Shown: positions 6,599 through 15,568, counted from the first letter of the stretch. The stretch: 64,000 nt of DNA from Bordetella parapertussis (GCA_945901825.1 CAMDMC010000003.1:1-64000), one strand, 5' to 3'. Notes: generated by a model from the sequence alone, not told the origin. Translations and numbers: made by a program.

Positions 6599-7369
6599 AA
6601 CAATTCGACCAAGCAGCATCAGGGCAATAACAAACAGAATAATTTTCAGCCAGCGCCTGTAGGTTTCAACCGAAACCTTCTCGCGCAGCTTTACGCCCTG
6701 GTTGCAAAGAAGCAGACAAAGCGGGGCGATAATAAAACCCGGTATCCATTCCTCAAGGCTTACACCCGGGCTTCCTGCGCCTCCAATTGACAGCGTTGTA
6801 ATGTGTACAAGCTTGCCCACAAAAAAGCAGAGGTTGCAGACCTGAACAATCACGTGGGTTGAGAGCACCGTTAACAAAAAGAAAAGCAGCAGGAAGGGAG
6901 CGCCCATGTTCACCGAGGTCTCGGTAATGCCTGCAAGAAAGCCGCAGAGCGCGCCAATGGGCAAATACCAGTTCTCCGGGATACGCGGCGCACGACCCTT
7001 AAGCATGTCAACAGACAAAAACAGGGTGAGCGCACCAAAGACAATCCATAAGAGCACCAGGGAAGAAACGGTTTGATAAACCCACGCCCCCACCAGGCTG
7101 CCGAGCACGGCCATAGCGGGCATGAACCAAAACCGCACCAGCGTCTCGCGAGTCTGATGCCCCCAAAACGTAAGCCGTGCTGTCAAGAAAAAGGCAACCG
7201 GCACGGTAATAATCATGGCCGTTCGAAAGCTTACGAAAAAAATAAGCAGCGGCATGGCCACCGAGACAAAACCCAGGCCCAAGACGCCATGCGCATAGGC
7301 CGAGATGAGTGTGACCGCAATGGCCCAGGCAAGCTGCCAGCTTGTGTTTTCGGTGAAGAAAAGATCCAT
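6527..7369 (-). CDS. TauE/SafE-family membrane exporter (copy 1)
   Basis: A 280-residue protein with eight or so hydrophobic helices and the internally duplicated TauE/SafE (former DUF81) pattern, including AHGVLGLGFVSVAMPLL near the start and CGFLAGITETSVNMGAPFLL near the middle. Family members are proposed to export sulfite, sulfoacetate or other organic anions. The C-terminus carries an extra soluble tail (MTGDDRAELPVEGKDTVVV) coded entirely antisense to the lipoprotein gene, so it may be a read-through extension after loss of an older stop. This is the first of four such proteins in the window; nothing nearby fixes its substrate. Confidence 0.82.
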   Translation of the reverse strand: MDLFFTENTSWQLAWAIAVTLISAYAHGVLGLGFVSVAMPLLIFFVSFRTAMIITVPVAFFLTARLTFWGHQTRETLVRFWFMPAMAVLGSLVGAWVYQTVSSLVLLWIVFGALTLFLSVDMLKGRAPRIPENWYLPIGALCGFLAGITETSVNMGAPFLLLFFLLTVLSTHVIVQVCNLCFFVGKLVHITTLSIGGAGSPGVSLEEWIPGFIIAPLCLLLCNQGVKLREKVSVETYRRWLKIILFVIALMLLGRIVSMTGDDRAELPVEGKDTVVVTID

Positions 7370-7447
7370 GATGCGAGGGCGACGCCTTTATAAACCCAGT
7401 AGCACTGGCGCGAAATGGCCATGCCTGCATCTGGGTATGATGAAACC

Positions 7448-8623
7448 ATGAATAGTAAACCCAGCAGCTCCTCGCGCCCTTTGGAGGGGCTGCGTGTTCT
7501 CGAATTTGGTCAGATTGCTGCGGGCCCCTTTGCGGGGTCGTTGCTTGCCGATCTTGGTGCCGACGTTGTGAAAGTTGAGCGACCCGACGGTGGGGATGGC
7601 ATGCGGGTCTGGCCGCCCATCAACCAGACCGACAAGGCAAGCTACAGCGAAAACTTTGCATCGGTGAATCGCAACAAGCGCAGCATCACTGCGGACATGA
7701 AATCGACCTCAGACCTTGCCCATTTAAAGGCACTTGCCACGAAGGCCGATATTCTTTTAGAGAATTTCCGCCCGGGGGTTCTTGACCGACTTGGTCTGGG
7801 CTACGACACTCTAGCCGCCCTTAACCCAGGTCTTATCTACTGCTCCATTTCTGGGTATGGCCAAGAGGGGCCTTATGCTCAGAAAGGAGCCTTCGATGTC
7901 ACCGTGCAGGCTATGAGTGGGCTTATGAGTGTCACCGGTGAAGAGGGTGCACCTCCTGTGAAAGCGGGTGTTCCTGTGGGCGACTTTGGTGCGGGGCTTT
8001 ATGCCGTGGTCTGTATTCTTGCGTCTGTGCACAAGCGTCATGCCACGGGAATCGGCGCTCGCATCGACTGCTCCATGCTGGGTGGCCTTCTAGGCATGGC
8101 GGCTTTGCAGACCAGTGAATTTTTCGGCACCGGCCAAGTACCCAAGCGACTTGGCTCAGCCCACCCGCGCAATGCACCCTACAAAGCCTTCAAGGCATCG
8201 GATGACTATTTTGTGATTGCAGCCGGTAACGACAAGCTCTGGCAGACGGTTTGTGAACTGGTTGGCCTACCTGAACTCGCTGAAGCACCGGAATTTAAAA
8301 CCCAACTGGATCGTGCCCGTAACCAGGAGCAGATGAATACCTATCTTGACCCCGTGTTTGCCAAGCGAGGCGCGCGCCACTGGCTTGCTTTGTTGGATGA
8401 GGCGGGGGTGCCTTGCGCACCTATTAATAACTATGCAGATATTCTTAGCGACCCCCATGTGATGGCCATGCGATGGGTGCAGGCCTTGGACCTTCCCAAC
8501 GGCGCAGCCACACAAACACTGGGCTTTCCGATGCGCATTGAAGGCGTGGATCTTCTCAAAGTGGCTGCACCGCCTGCACTGGGTGAACATAACGACGAAG
8601 TAAGCCGCCAGTGGCTTGGCTAG
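7448..8623 (+). CDS. CaiB/BaiF family (class III) CoA-transferase
   Basis: A 391-residue protein with the class III CoA-transferase opening LEGLRVLEFGQIAAGPFAG and LLADLGADVVKVERP, then LLENFRPGVLDRLGLGYD and ISGYGQEGPYA. The family moves CoA between carboxylic acids through a covalent aspartyl intermediate; the catalytic Asp is probably the one in KGAFDVTVQAMSG. An in-frame ATG exists at 7415, but alignment to the family starts with the ATG at 7448. The next gene, an enoyl-CoA hydratase-like protein, follows after 29 bases, so the pair probably activates and then transforms one acid. The acid is unknown. Confidence 0.88.
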   Translation: MNSKPSSSSRPLEGLRVLEFGQIAAGPFAGSLLADLGADVVKVERPDGGDGMRVWPPINQTDKASYSENFASVNRNKRSITADMKSTSDLAHLKALATKADILLENFRPGVLDRLGLGYDTLAALNPGLIYCSISGYGQEGPYAQKGAFDVTVQAMSGLMSVTGEEGAPPVKAGVPVGDFGAGLYAVVCILASVHKRHATGIGARIDCSMLGGLLGMAALQTSEFFGTGQVPKRLGSAHPRNAPYKAFKASDDYFVIAAGNDKLWQTVCELVGLPELAEAPEFKTQLDRARNQEQMNTYLDPVFAKRGARHWLALLDEAGVPCAPINNYADILSDPHVMAMRWVQALDLPNGAATQTLGFPMRIEGVDLLKVAAPPALGEHNDEVSRQWLG

Positions 8624-8652
8624 ACGAACGAAGAACGAAGAACGACATCATC

Positions 8653-9420
8653 ATGCAGCCCCCTGCCCTTGTTCGCCACGACGATTCCACGGCCGCCACG
8701 CCCCAGGCCAGCTGGATTGAACTAAACCGACCCGACGTCGCGAACGCCCTTAACCATGAACTGGCCCAGGCCATTCATGAAGGCCTTAACGAGGCCATTG
8801 CCCGAGGCCAGAAACTTTTGGTTTTAAGGGGGCTCGGGCGACACTTCTGTGCGGGCTTTGATTTTCACGATCTACACAAACAGACCGACGAAAGCCTGCG
8901 CGTGCGTTTTCTTGCCATTGAAGAACTGCTGCAGGCCTTGGCGCTCGCCCCCCTTCTCACGCTTGCCTGCATTGAAGGCGCCGCCTTTGGCGCGGGCGCC
9001 GATCTTGCGCTGGCCTGCCGACTGCGCATGGGCACCACAACTGCAAAGTTTAAGTTTCCGGGCTCACGGTTTGGGCTTGTACTGGGCAGTCGTCGACTTG
9101 GGCAGTGTGTGGGGGCCGACCGCGCCATTGAAATTCTTGCCATGAACGAGACGGTTATGGCAGAGCGAGCACTCAAAGACAGCCTCTTAACCCACTGTTT
9201 TCAGGATGCCGCAGCAATGCAAGCCCAGGTGAACCTGCTGGCAACGAGCCTTCAGAGTCTTGATCGCGTAACGCTGCAGCCCTTGCTTGGCGAGACATCG
9301 GGGGTTCGGAAAGACGATGGGGCCAGTGGCGCAGCTTTGTCGATGCGGGCGCTAAAAGACTCGATGAGACCCGGTCTTAAAGACCGAATTCTGGCCTTTC
9401 GAGCATCGGCGCCAACCTAG
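8653..9420 (+). CDS. Enoyl-CoA hydratase/isomerase family protein lacking a usual catalytic glutamate
   Basis: A 255-residue crotonase-fold protein. The first oxyanion-hole segment HFCAGFDFHDL and the second, IEGAAFGAGADLALACR, are intact. The segment that normally contains the first catalytic Glu (as in QPEINIG) reads FPGSRFGLVLGSRRL, so Gly takes that position. This makes a classical hydratase less likely and points to an isomerase, hydrolase, decarboxylase or divergent role. The ATG at 8653 is preferred to a TTG at 8611. The short gap from the CoA-transferase holds a 7-base tandem repeat (ACGAAGA). The two genes form an operon. Confidence 0.8.
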   Translation: MQPPALVRHDDSTAATPQASWIELNRPDVANALNHELAQAIHEGLNEAIARGQKLLVLRGLGRHFCAGFDFHDLHKQTDESLRVRFLAIEELLQALALAPLLTLACIEGAAFGAGADLALACRLRMGTTTAKFKFPGSRFGLVLGSRRLGQCVGADRAIEILAMNETVMAERALKDSLLTHCFQDAAAMQAQVNLLATSLQSLDRVTLQPLLGETSGVRKDDGASGAALSMRALKDSMRPGLKDRILAFRASAPT

Positions 9421-9468
9421 GCATTTTTGTTCAAGGCCAGCCCACTTCATGCATTGGGGTCTTAATTG

Positions 9469-9498
9469 TTTGTAATGGTTTGTAAGCAGTTGTAAGCA
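9469..9498. repeat. Three 10-base direct repeats upstream of the rhodanese gene
   Basis: TTTGTAA (9469), TTTGTAA (9479) and GTTGTAA (9489) recur exactly every 10 bases, about 80-110 bases before the rhodanese start. One-turn spacing places all three on one face of the helix, as for tandem binding of a regulator. Confidence 0.55.
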
Positions 9499-9578
9499 TA
9501 TGCCCTGGCGTTCTATGCAAGCTGGCTATCATTTCGTATTCAACTTTTTCATTGCCTCGACCATTTAAGGACACCACC

Positions 9579-10547
9579 ATGAACATCCTTCTTCTACTCG
9601 TTGGCCTTGTGTTTAGCACCTTAGCCTTTGCCGCCTCAAAGACCCTGCCCGGCCCTGTGGTCTCGGTGGATGCGCTTGAAAGCCTTCTTGGCAAACAGGC
9701 CGTTGCCGTGCTCGATCTGCGCCCCCTTTTTAAAGAAGACAAAAAGACGCCCATTTTTGCCGCGGGCCATATACCCGGAGCTCTGCCTGCGCCCTATGGA
9801 AAATTTCGCGGCACAAAGACCAACCCTGGCCAGTTGCCCGACGAGAAAGAATTTAGCGCGTTCTTAAGTGGACTGGGTCTGCAGAAAAATCAGCCCATCG
9901 TGATTGTGAGTGAGGGCAAGACAGGCACCGACTTTGGCGCGGCCGCCCGAGTTTATTGGACTTTAAAAATTGCGGGCTTTGAAGACTTGGCTGTGCTTGA
10001 TGGCGGCCTTGCAGCCTGGCTTGCCGCAAAGAGGCCCTTGGCAACGGGTCTGCCAAGCCTGGCAGCAAAGCCCATTTCTGTAAGCTTTGATCGTAGCCAA
10101 GTGGTTACGGTTGATCAGGTGCAATCGCTTACGCAGGCAGGTGCCTCGGAGAGCAGACTGCTTGATGCAAGGCCCGAGAGTTTTTATAAAGGCGATGTTC
10201 GTCACCCCGCCGCGGCACGCTGGGGAACGCTTCCCGGTGCCAACCAGTTCGACTCCGAGGAGTGGTTTCAACCCAAGACAGGGCTTTTAAAGCCGATTGA
10301 CTCCATTCGAAGTGTGGCTCAGGCCAAAGGCCTGTTGGCCTCAGACGACAAAGTCTCCTTCTGCAACACAGGGCACTGGGCTGCCACGAACTGGTTTGTA
10401 CTCTCAGAAATTCTTGGCCAGTCGGGTACGCGGCTTTACCCCGACTCGATGGTGGCCTGGAGTAACGCAGGCCTGCCCATGCAGAACGAACCCGGTCGAG
10501 CCACCGCGCTTTTCCGCCAGTTACTTGGTACGGGCCTACCAAAGTAA
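9579..10547 (+). CDS. Periplasmic rhodanese-type sulfurtransferase (two domains)
   Basis: A 322-residue exported protein starting at the ATG preceded by AAGGA (9568-9572), with signal peptide MNILLLLVGLVFSTLAFA. It has two rhodanese domains. In the first the active-site cysteine position reads VSEGKTGTDFG and is inactive. The second has a complete active loop FCNTGHWAA. Rhodaneses move sulfane sulfur between thiosulfate or a persulfide and an acceptor. The next gene codes for a YeeE-type sulfur transporter, so the pair may capture sulfane sulfur or thiosulfate in the periplasm and pass it inwards. The length fits 3-mercaptopyruvate/thiosulfate sulfurtransferases. Confidence 0.87.
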   Translation: MNILLLLVGLVFSTLAFAASKTLPGPVVSVDALESLLGKQAVAVLDLRPLFKEDKKTPIFAAGHIPGALPAPYGKFRGTKTNPGQLPDEKEFSAFLSGLGLQKNQPIVIVSEGKTGTDFGAAARVYWTLKIAGFEDLAVLDGGLAAWLAAKRPLATGLPSLAAKPISVSFDRSQVVTVDQVQSLTQAGASESRLLDARPESFYKGDVRHPAAARWGTLPGANQFDSEEWFQPKTGLLKPIDSIRSVAQAKGLLASDDKVSFCNTGHWAATNWFVLSEILGQSGTRLYPDSMVAWSNAGLPMQNEPGRATALFRQLLGTGLPK

Positions 10548-10583
10548 GCGGTCCGCTTATTTATTAAAGCAGGTCGCATTCGC

Positions 10584-11708
10584 ATGACCCTTAAACGAAC
10601 CGGCCTAAGCCTGTTGGGCCTTTTAGGCATCCTTACCGTGACCGTGCTTGCCGGTGTGCAGGCCGGCCTCTTGGTTCTTATTGGTATTGGCTTTGGCCTG
10701 GCACTTCAGGGCTATGGCTTTGGATTCGCAGGCAGCTGGCGCAGGTTTATTCTTCAAAAAGACGCCTCGGGCCTGGTCTCGCAGATGCTGCTTGTTGGGC
10801 TTGCTGGCCTATTAAGCCTTCCGCTACTTGCCCTTTACCCCCAAGAACTTGTGGGTGCAGTGGCCCCCTTAAGCTGGAGCCTGCTTATTGGCGCTTTTGT
10901 CTTTGGCATCGCTATGCAGCTTGCAGACGGCTGTGGCTCGGGCTCTCTGCACAAGGCGGGCGCAGGCAACAGTTATTCCTGGGCGGTGCTTCCGGGCTTT
11001 ATTGCAGGCAGTTTCTGGGGCGCCTCGCACCAACCGGCCTGGCTTGCTCTGGGTGGCCCCTTGGGGGGTGAGGCCATTGATCTTCGAAGTAGCCTTGGTC
11101 TTTCTGGTGGCCTTCTTCTTACTCTTTTGCTTTGTCTTTTTGTTAGCCTTGCTTGTCGTTGGCAGGCAAAGAAAGCGGCAAGCGCGCAAGGCCTCGCGTT
11201 TAACGCAGCCTGGCTTAGTTCCAATTTGGTGAAGGCCGCCGTGGTCATTGGCATTCTTTATGCCGTGCATTTAATGGTGGCAGGCCAGCCCTGGGGTATT
11301 GTTTATGGGCTTGGTCTTTGGGGCGCAAAACTGGCAGTAGGCCTTGGTGCCGACCTAAGCCAGGATGCCTTCTGGGGCCTTGCACCGCATGCCGAACGCA
11401 TTGTTGAACCCGTGCTTTGGGACATCACCACACTGACCAATCTGGGGCTTTTGTTTGGAACCATGGCTGCTGCCCGTTGGAATGCGGGCAGCAACGAGTT
11501 CATTGCACTGGGGCTGCGCACGCTTGTTGTCGGTCTTCTTGCGGGTCTTGTACTGGGATACAGTTCGCGCATTGCCTTTGGCTGCAACATTGGCGCCTTT
11601 CTTGGTGGAGCAGCCTCTGCAAGCCTTCATGGCTGGGCCTGGTTTGTGATGGCCTTCCTTGGGTCGATTCTGGGTGTTCGACTGCGCACACCTTTAGGGG
11701 TCAAGTAG
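10584..11708 (+). CDS. YeeE/YedE (TsuA-like) sulfur-compound transporter
   Basis: A 374-residue membrane protein with two homologous halves. Each carries the family's conserved cysteine loop: DGCGSGSLHKAG in the first half and FGCNIGAFLGG in the second. In the structurally characterised TsuA these cysteines relay thiosulfate across the cytoplasmic membrane. The gene begins 36 bases after the periplasmic rhodanese and ends in TAG directly abutting the ATG of a 51-residue membrane peptide, so three genes appear cotranscribed. Thiosulfate uptake is the best guess from family and context; another sulfane-sulfur species is possible. Confidence 0.87.
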   Translation: MTLKRTGLSLLGLLGILTVTVLAGVQAGLLVLIGIGFGLALQGYGFGFAGSWRRFILQKDASGLVSQMLLVGLAGLLSLPLLALYPQELVGAVAPLSWSLLIGAFVFGIAMQLADGCGSGSLHKAGAGNSYSWAVLPGFIAGSFWGASHQPAWLALGGPLGGEAIDLRSSLGLSGGLLLTLLLCLFVSLACRWQAKKAASAQGLAFNAAWLSSNLVKAAVVIGILYAVHLMVAGQPWGIVYGLGLWGAKLAVGLGADLSQDAFWGLAPHAERIVEPVLWDITTLTNLGLLFGTMAAARWNAGSNEFIALGLRTLVVGLLAGLVLGYSSRIAFGCNIGAFLGGAASASLHGWAWFVMAFLGSILGVRLRTPLGVK

Positions 11709-11864
11709 ATGAAGCGTGTCTCCTCCATTCTTCTGTTATGGACGCTTTTGCTCCTGGGATTAAGCCTTGATTTATCAAGCTACAACAAGCCCCGTCCAGA
11801 GCCCCCAGCCTTTATTATGGGAAGTGGTCAGGCCTCTTCCGGTGGTCACTGCTCGGGACGTTAG
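11709..11864 (+). CDS. Small exported or membrane-anchored protein, 51 residues, following the YeeE transporter
   Basis: The ATG begins at the base after the YeeE stop codon. The product starts MKRVSSILLLWTLLLLGLSL, a basic N-terminus and one hydrophobic helix, then a short polar tail rich in Pro, Gly and Ser (NKPRPEPPAFIMGSGQ) ending in SGGHCSGR with a single cysteine. I do not recognise a family. The abutting start, the signal-anchor shape and the cysteine in a sulfur-handling operon argue that it is real. It could be an accessory subunit or a sulfur-carrier peptide of the transporter. Confidence 0.55.
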   Translation: MKRVSSILLLWTLLLLGLSLDLSSYNKPRPEPPAFIMGSGQASSGGHCSGR

Positions 11865-11956
11865 GCCAAGATGTCGGGCCGAGGTATTGAAGCGGAAGTT
11901 GAAGTACCCAAGCCCCTACCCTCCTGTTCGTTTAGAAAAGAAAGCGCTCGTCTTTT

Positions 11957-12886
11957 ATGCACCGCTCTACCCTACCCGCCGTCTTAGCCCCTGTTATTAC
12001 CCCCTTTCAAAGCAACCATGAGCCCTGCATTGAGAGGCTCACCAGACACTGCCAATGGCTACTGGACCAGGGTGTGGGCCTTGCCGTTTTTGGAACAAAC
12101 TCGGAAGGCAATTCCATGTCTGTTCGGCAAAAGCGTGCCTGCCTCGATGGCCTGCTACTGAAAGGTCTCCCCGCAGATCAGTTCATGCCAGGCACAGGCG
12201 CATGCAGCCTTGACGATGCCATTGAACTGACTCGTAGCTTCGTAAACACGAAGGTTACAAGCGTGCTAATGCTGCCACCGTTTTACTACAAGAACGTCTC
12301 CGACGACGGCCTCTTTGCGTTTTTCAGTGATGTTATTCAGGCAGTGGGTCATGCTCAACTGCAGGTCTATCTCTACAACATTCCGCAGGTGAGCCAGGTG
12401 GGTTTATCGGTGGATCTTCTTGAGCGCCTGGTCAGGGCCTACCCTAAGACCATCGTGGGCATGAAGGACAGTTCAGGCGACTGGGCCTACACCGAGTCGT
12501 GCATTGCACGGCTAAGCCCACTGGGTTTTCGGGTCTACGCCGGCAGTGAAACTTTTTTACTGCAGACCCTGCGAGCCGGTGGTGCAGGCTGTATTTCTGC
12601 AACAGCCAATGTCAACCCTGGCGCTATTGCCCGGCTTGCCGAGCAGTGGCAGTCCCCCCAGGCTGAGACCATGCAGGCAAGTCTTGATGCTGTGCGCAAG
12701 GCGTTTCAGTCCCGGCCCATGATTGCTGCCATGAAGGCGGCAGTGGCCCATGCCATTGATGACCCGCAGTGGTGTCAGTTGCTTGCGCCTTTGCAGGCGC
12801 TTGATAAGACCACAACTGAAAGTCTGCTTGCAGAGCTAAGCGCCCTGCCGTTTGCTATTACATCCTACCCTTCCAGGGAACAATAA
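11957..12886 (+). CDS. DapA/N-acetylneuraminate-lyase family aldolase
   Basis: A 309-residue class I aldolase of the dihydrodipicolinate-synthase superfamily. The pyruvate-binding segment GTNSEGNSMSV, the catalytic Tyr in VYLYNIPQV and the Schiff-base Lys in IVGMKDSSGDW are all present. The GTNSEG form, in place of GTTGE of true DapA, and the lack of lysine-pathway neighbours suggest a catabolic aldolase or dehydratase acting on a 2-oxo acid or its precursor. The last 29 bases overlap the convergent tauC-like gene. Substrate undetermined. Confidence 0.82.
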   Translation: MHRSTLPAVLAPVITPFQSNHEPCIERLTRHCQWLLDQGVGLAVFGTNSEGNSMSVRQKRACLDGLLLKGLPADQFMPGTGACSLDDAIELTRSFVNTKVTSVLMLPPFYYKNVSDDGLFAFFSDVIQAVGHAQLQVYLYNIPQVSQVGLSVDLLERLVRAYPKTIVGMKDSSGDWAYTESCIARLSPLGFRVYAGSETFLLQTLRAGGAGCISATANVNPGAIARLAEQWQSPQAETMQASLDAVRKAFQSRPMIAAMKAAVAHAIDDPQWCQLLAPLQALDKTTTESLLAELSALPFAITSYPSREQ

Positions 12887-13661
12887 CCGCCTCAGCCTTG
12901 CGCATCAGCGCATCAAACACCAGGGCAATAATGCCAATGACCACGATGCCCATAATGACCACATCGGTGCGAAGAAAATTCGAGGCATTAAGCACCATCT
13001 GACCAAGACCTGCCGTGGCTGCAACCATTTCGGCAGCCACCAACGTTGTCCAGCCAAAGCCAATGGCAATGCGCATGCCCGTAAGAATTTCGGGCATGGC
13101 CGAGGGCAGAATGACATGCCAGACCACCTGAAACTGCGAGGCACCTAAGGAGCGCGCCGCATTAATTTGCTCGACGGTCACCGACCGCACCCCCGCACGG
13201 GCTGCCACCGCCAAGGGTGCAAAGCAGGCGAGGTAGATAAGAATGACCTTTGAAGCCTCATCAATGCCAAACCAAATAATCACCAGTGGCAAGTAGGCAA
13301 GGGGTGGAAGAGGTCTGTAAAACTCAATGGGCGGGTCAAAGACACCGCGGGCAATGCGCGAGACGCCCATTAAAATACCAATGGGAACAGCCGTAAGACA
13401 GGCTGCGAAGAAGGCACCGAACACCCGTGTCACGCTCCAGGCAAAGTGTTCAAAGATGGTTACTCCACCTTGCAACTCCCCACGCACACCGGCCATAAAG
13501 GCCTGCCAGACGGCTGTGGGCGAGGGAAGAATAAGGGGAGGCAGAACGCCAAAACGCGTTATTAGGTCCCAGCCTATAAATAAAGCAATGGAGGTTGCAA
13601 GTGAAATACCAAAGGTACGACCCTCACCAGGGGCTTGGTAACCACGCACAGGCTTGGTCAT
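12858..13661 (-). CDS. tauC: Taurine/sulfonate ABC transporter permease
   Basis: A 267-residue inner-membrane permease with six helices and the BPD_transp_1 EAA loop (EQINAARSLGASQFQVVWHV). The form matches the SsuC/TauC group, which imports taurine or other alkanesulfonates. The ATG at 13661, overlapping the ATPase stop by four bases, is chosen over longer in-frame starts that only add sequence already coding for the ATPase. Third gene of the minus-strand transporter operon, ending inside the convergent aldolase gene. Confidence 0.85.
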   Translation of the reverse strand: MTKPVRGYQAPGEGRTFGISLATSIALFIGWDLITRFGVLPPLILPSPTAVWQAFMAGVRGELQGGVTIFEHFAWSVTRVFGAFFAACLTAVPIGILMGVSRIARGVFDPPIEFYRPLPPLAYLPLVIIWFGIDEASKVILIYLACFAPLAVAARAGVRSVTVEQINAARSLGASQFQVVWHVILPSAMPEILTGMRIAIGFGWTTLVAAEMVAATAGLGQMVLNASNFLRTDVVIMGIVVIGIIALVFDALMRKAEAVIVPWKGRM

Positions 13662-14452
13662 ACCGGCATACTCTCGGCGTGCGTGGAGTGAATGAGGTTT
13701 AGAATTTCTTCGCGCATCGCAATGAATTCGGGCTTTGACTTCACTGCGCGTGCATCCCCCGAGGCAATAAAGTCTTTGCAAAAACCAAGGCTGTAGGTCT
13801 TCACAATACGGCCGGGTGAGGGTGACATGACAATAAGGTGCGTCGCAAGAAAAAGCGCCTCCTCCACCGAGTGCGTGATAAAGAACACGATCTTTTTCTC
13901 GCGCGCCCAGAGCCTAAGAATAATTTCTTGAATGGACTCGCGTGTAAGTGCGTCAAGTGCGCCCAAGGGCTCGTCCATGAGTAAAACTTCCGGGTTCGAT
14001 GCCAGAGACCGTGCAATACCCACCCGCTGTTGCATGCCGCCCGAGAGCTGATAGACAGGAGAGTTCTCGTAGCCCGAGAGCCCAACGGCCTCAAGCTTCT
14101 CAAAGGCAATTCTTTGGCGTTCACTGCGGGCCATGCCCCTCATCTTTAATCCGAACTCAACATTCTCAACCACGCTGAGCCAGGGCATGAGGGCATGCTT
14201 TTGAAAGACAACCCCACGGTCAGCCCCTGGCCCACGCACCGGTTTCCCATCAAGAAGAATCTCGCCCGACGAAGGGCTTAGGAAACCCGCAATGCAAGAG
14301 AGCAGCGTGGTCTTGCCACAGCCCGAAGCGCCGAGGGCCACGACAAAATCGCCCGAGGCCATTTCGAGGTCGACGGAAGACAGGGCAAGAAGCGAACCGC
14401 CTTGCGGGGTCTCGTAACTGACCGAGACCCCCTGGCAGATTAAATGACTCAA
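13658..14452 (-). CDS. tauB: Taurine/sulfonate ABC transporter ATP-binding protein
   Basis: A 264-residue ABC ATPase: Walker A GASGCGKTTLL, Q-loop region GVVFQKHALMPW, signature LSGGMQQRVGIARSL, Walker B VLLMDEPLGALD and H-loop FFITHSVEEAL. It resembles the TauB/SsuB/NrtD clade that drives import of sulfonates, nitrate or related anions. It lies 50 bases downstream of the binding-protein gene and overlaps the permease gene by four bases. Confidence 0.88.
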   Translation of the reverse strand: MSHLICQGVSVSYETPQGGSLLALSSVDLEMASGDFVVALGASGCGKTTLLSCIAGFLSPSSGEILLDGKPVRGPGADRGVVFQKHALMPWLSVVENVEFGLKMRGMARSERQRIAFEKLEAVGLSGYENSPVYQLSGGMQQRVGIARSLASNPEVLLMDEPLGALDALTRESIQEIILRLWAREKKIVFFITHSVEEALFLATHLIVMSPSPGRIVKTYSLGFCKDFIASGDARAVKSKPEFIAMREEILNLIHSTHAESMPV

Positions 14453-14502
14453 AACGCGAGCTTAGATGTTCGTTGAACTAACATGAAGAATCCAAGACGC
14501 CC

Positions 14503-15522
14503 TTACTTCGCAACAGCCTGCGCATAAGAGGGGTTCACAGCCACCGAGTAGTCAGGCAGGGTTGCAGAAATAGTGCCCTGAGCCTTTAAGAAGGCAGCAG
14601 TTGCTGCCAAAGACTTCGCTGCTGCACCGTTTTTGCCACCGCCAAGCCAGGTTGAGCTTGCCTGCTCTTTGGCTGATGGAAAGCCCATCAGTGCCATGGT
14701 GGTGGGAACGAGTTCAGGCTTGGCTCCCGAGAGTTTGGCAACGTCTTTGGCCATGGCATGGTTGGCATCGAAAGTGGCCTTAGCCTTACGGTAACGCTCG
14801 TCAGCATCGGCCACCACCTTCACAAACTTCACAAGGAAGTCTTTGTGGTCTTTGGCCCATTCCTTGTTCACCACAATGCCGTCAAACGTAGCCTTGCCAG
14901 TGTCCTTGGAAATCTTGCCCGAGGTGATCAGGACTTTGCCGTTTGACTGCACCTGGTCAAGAACGGGGTTCCAAATGAAGGTTGCATCAATGTCTCCGCG
15001 ACTCCAGGCAGCGGCAATGTCGGGTGGGCGCATATTGAGAATCTTAACTGTGTTGGGGTCGACTCCCGCCGACTCCAAGGCCACCAAGGTGTGAAAGTGG
15101 GTGGTGGAGGTAAAGGGAACGCCAATACGCTTACCTTTTAGATCCGCAAGGGTATTGACACCCGAGCCATTGCGAACCACCAGGGCCTCGGCCGAGGCAA
15201 TATCGTCAAGAATCCAAATAAGCTCCACCGGAAGGCCCTGGGAAATTCCGGAAGCAATGGGTGCGGAGCCTGCCTCACCAATTTGCACCTGCCCCGAGGC
15301 CATGGCGCGAATGACATCTCCACCGCCGCCGAACATCTTGTAATTCACCTTATAACCGGTTGCTTTTTCAACCTCACCACGAACGATGGCCTGGTGCCAG
15401 GGCACGAGCATGTCCTGGTGGGCAATGGTGACCTCTTTCTTCTGGGCATGGGCGGGCAATCCCACCATGAGTCCTGCGGCAATGCCACCAAGAACCATAC
15501 GTCGCACAATTTGAGTTTTCAT
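14503..15522 (-). CDS. tauA: Taurine-type ABC transporter substrate-binding protein
   Basis: A 339-residue periplasmic protein with a signal peptide ending at PAHAQ (residue 27). The mature protein follows the TauA/NMT1 pattern: VTIAHQDMLVPWHQAIVRGE, GGGDVIRAMASGQVQIGEAG and LKGKRIGVPFTSTTHFH. This family binds taurine or other organosulfonates. The neighbouring aminotransferase, facing the other way under a matching 5' leader, supports taurine or an omega-amino sulfonate as substrate. Homotaurine or hypotaurine remain possible. Confidence 0.87.
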   Translation of the reverse strand: MKTQIVRRMVLGGIAAGLMVGLPAHAQKKEVTIAHQDMLVPWHQAIVRGEVEKATGYKVNYKMFGGGGDVIRAMASGQVQIGEAGSAPIASGISQGLPVELIWILDDIASAEALVVRNGSGVNTLADLKGKRIGVPFTSTTHFHTLVALESAGVDPNTVKILNMRPPDIAAAWSRGDIDATFIWNPVLDQVQSNGKVLITSGKISKDTGKATFDGIVVNKEWAKDHKDFLVKFVKVVADADERYRKAKATFDANHAMAKDVAKLSGAKPELVPTTMALMGFPSAKEQASSTWLGGGKNGAAAKSLAATAAFLKAQGTISATLPDYSVAVNPSYAQAVAK

Positions 15523-15568
15523 TCCTGTCCCCTTGGTTTAAATCGTTTGATTTTTCTGTAACTGACTG
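15523..15568 (-). promoter_or_regulatory. 5' leader of tauA, near-copy of the aminotransferase leader
   Basis: Read on the minus strand this leader begins CAGTCAGTTAC, contains ATCAAACG, and ends with an ACCAAGGGGAC ribosome-binding region before the tauA ATG. The same elements, in the same order and nearly the same spacing, precede the divergent aminotransferase gene, suggesting common control or a common ancestral promoter. Confidence 0.6.

Noticed and set aside
8624..8646. Tandem ACGAAGA repeats between two CoA genes as a phase-variation tract
   Set aside because: Only two to three short imperfect units are present and they lie outside coding sequence.
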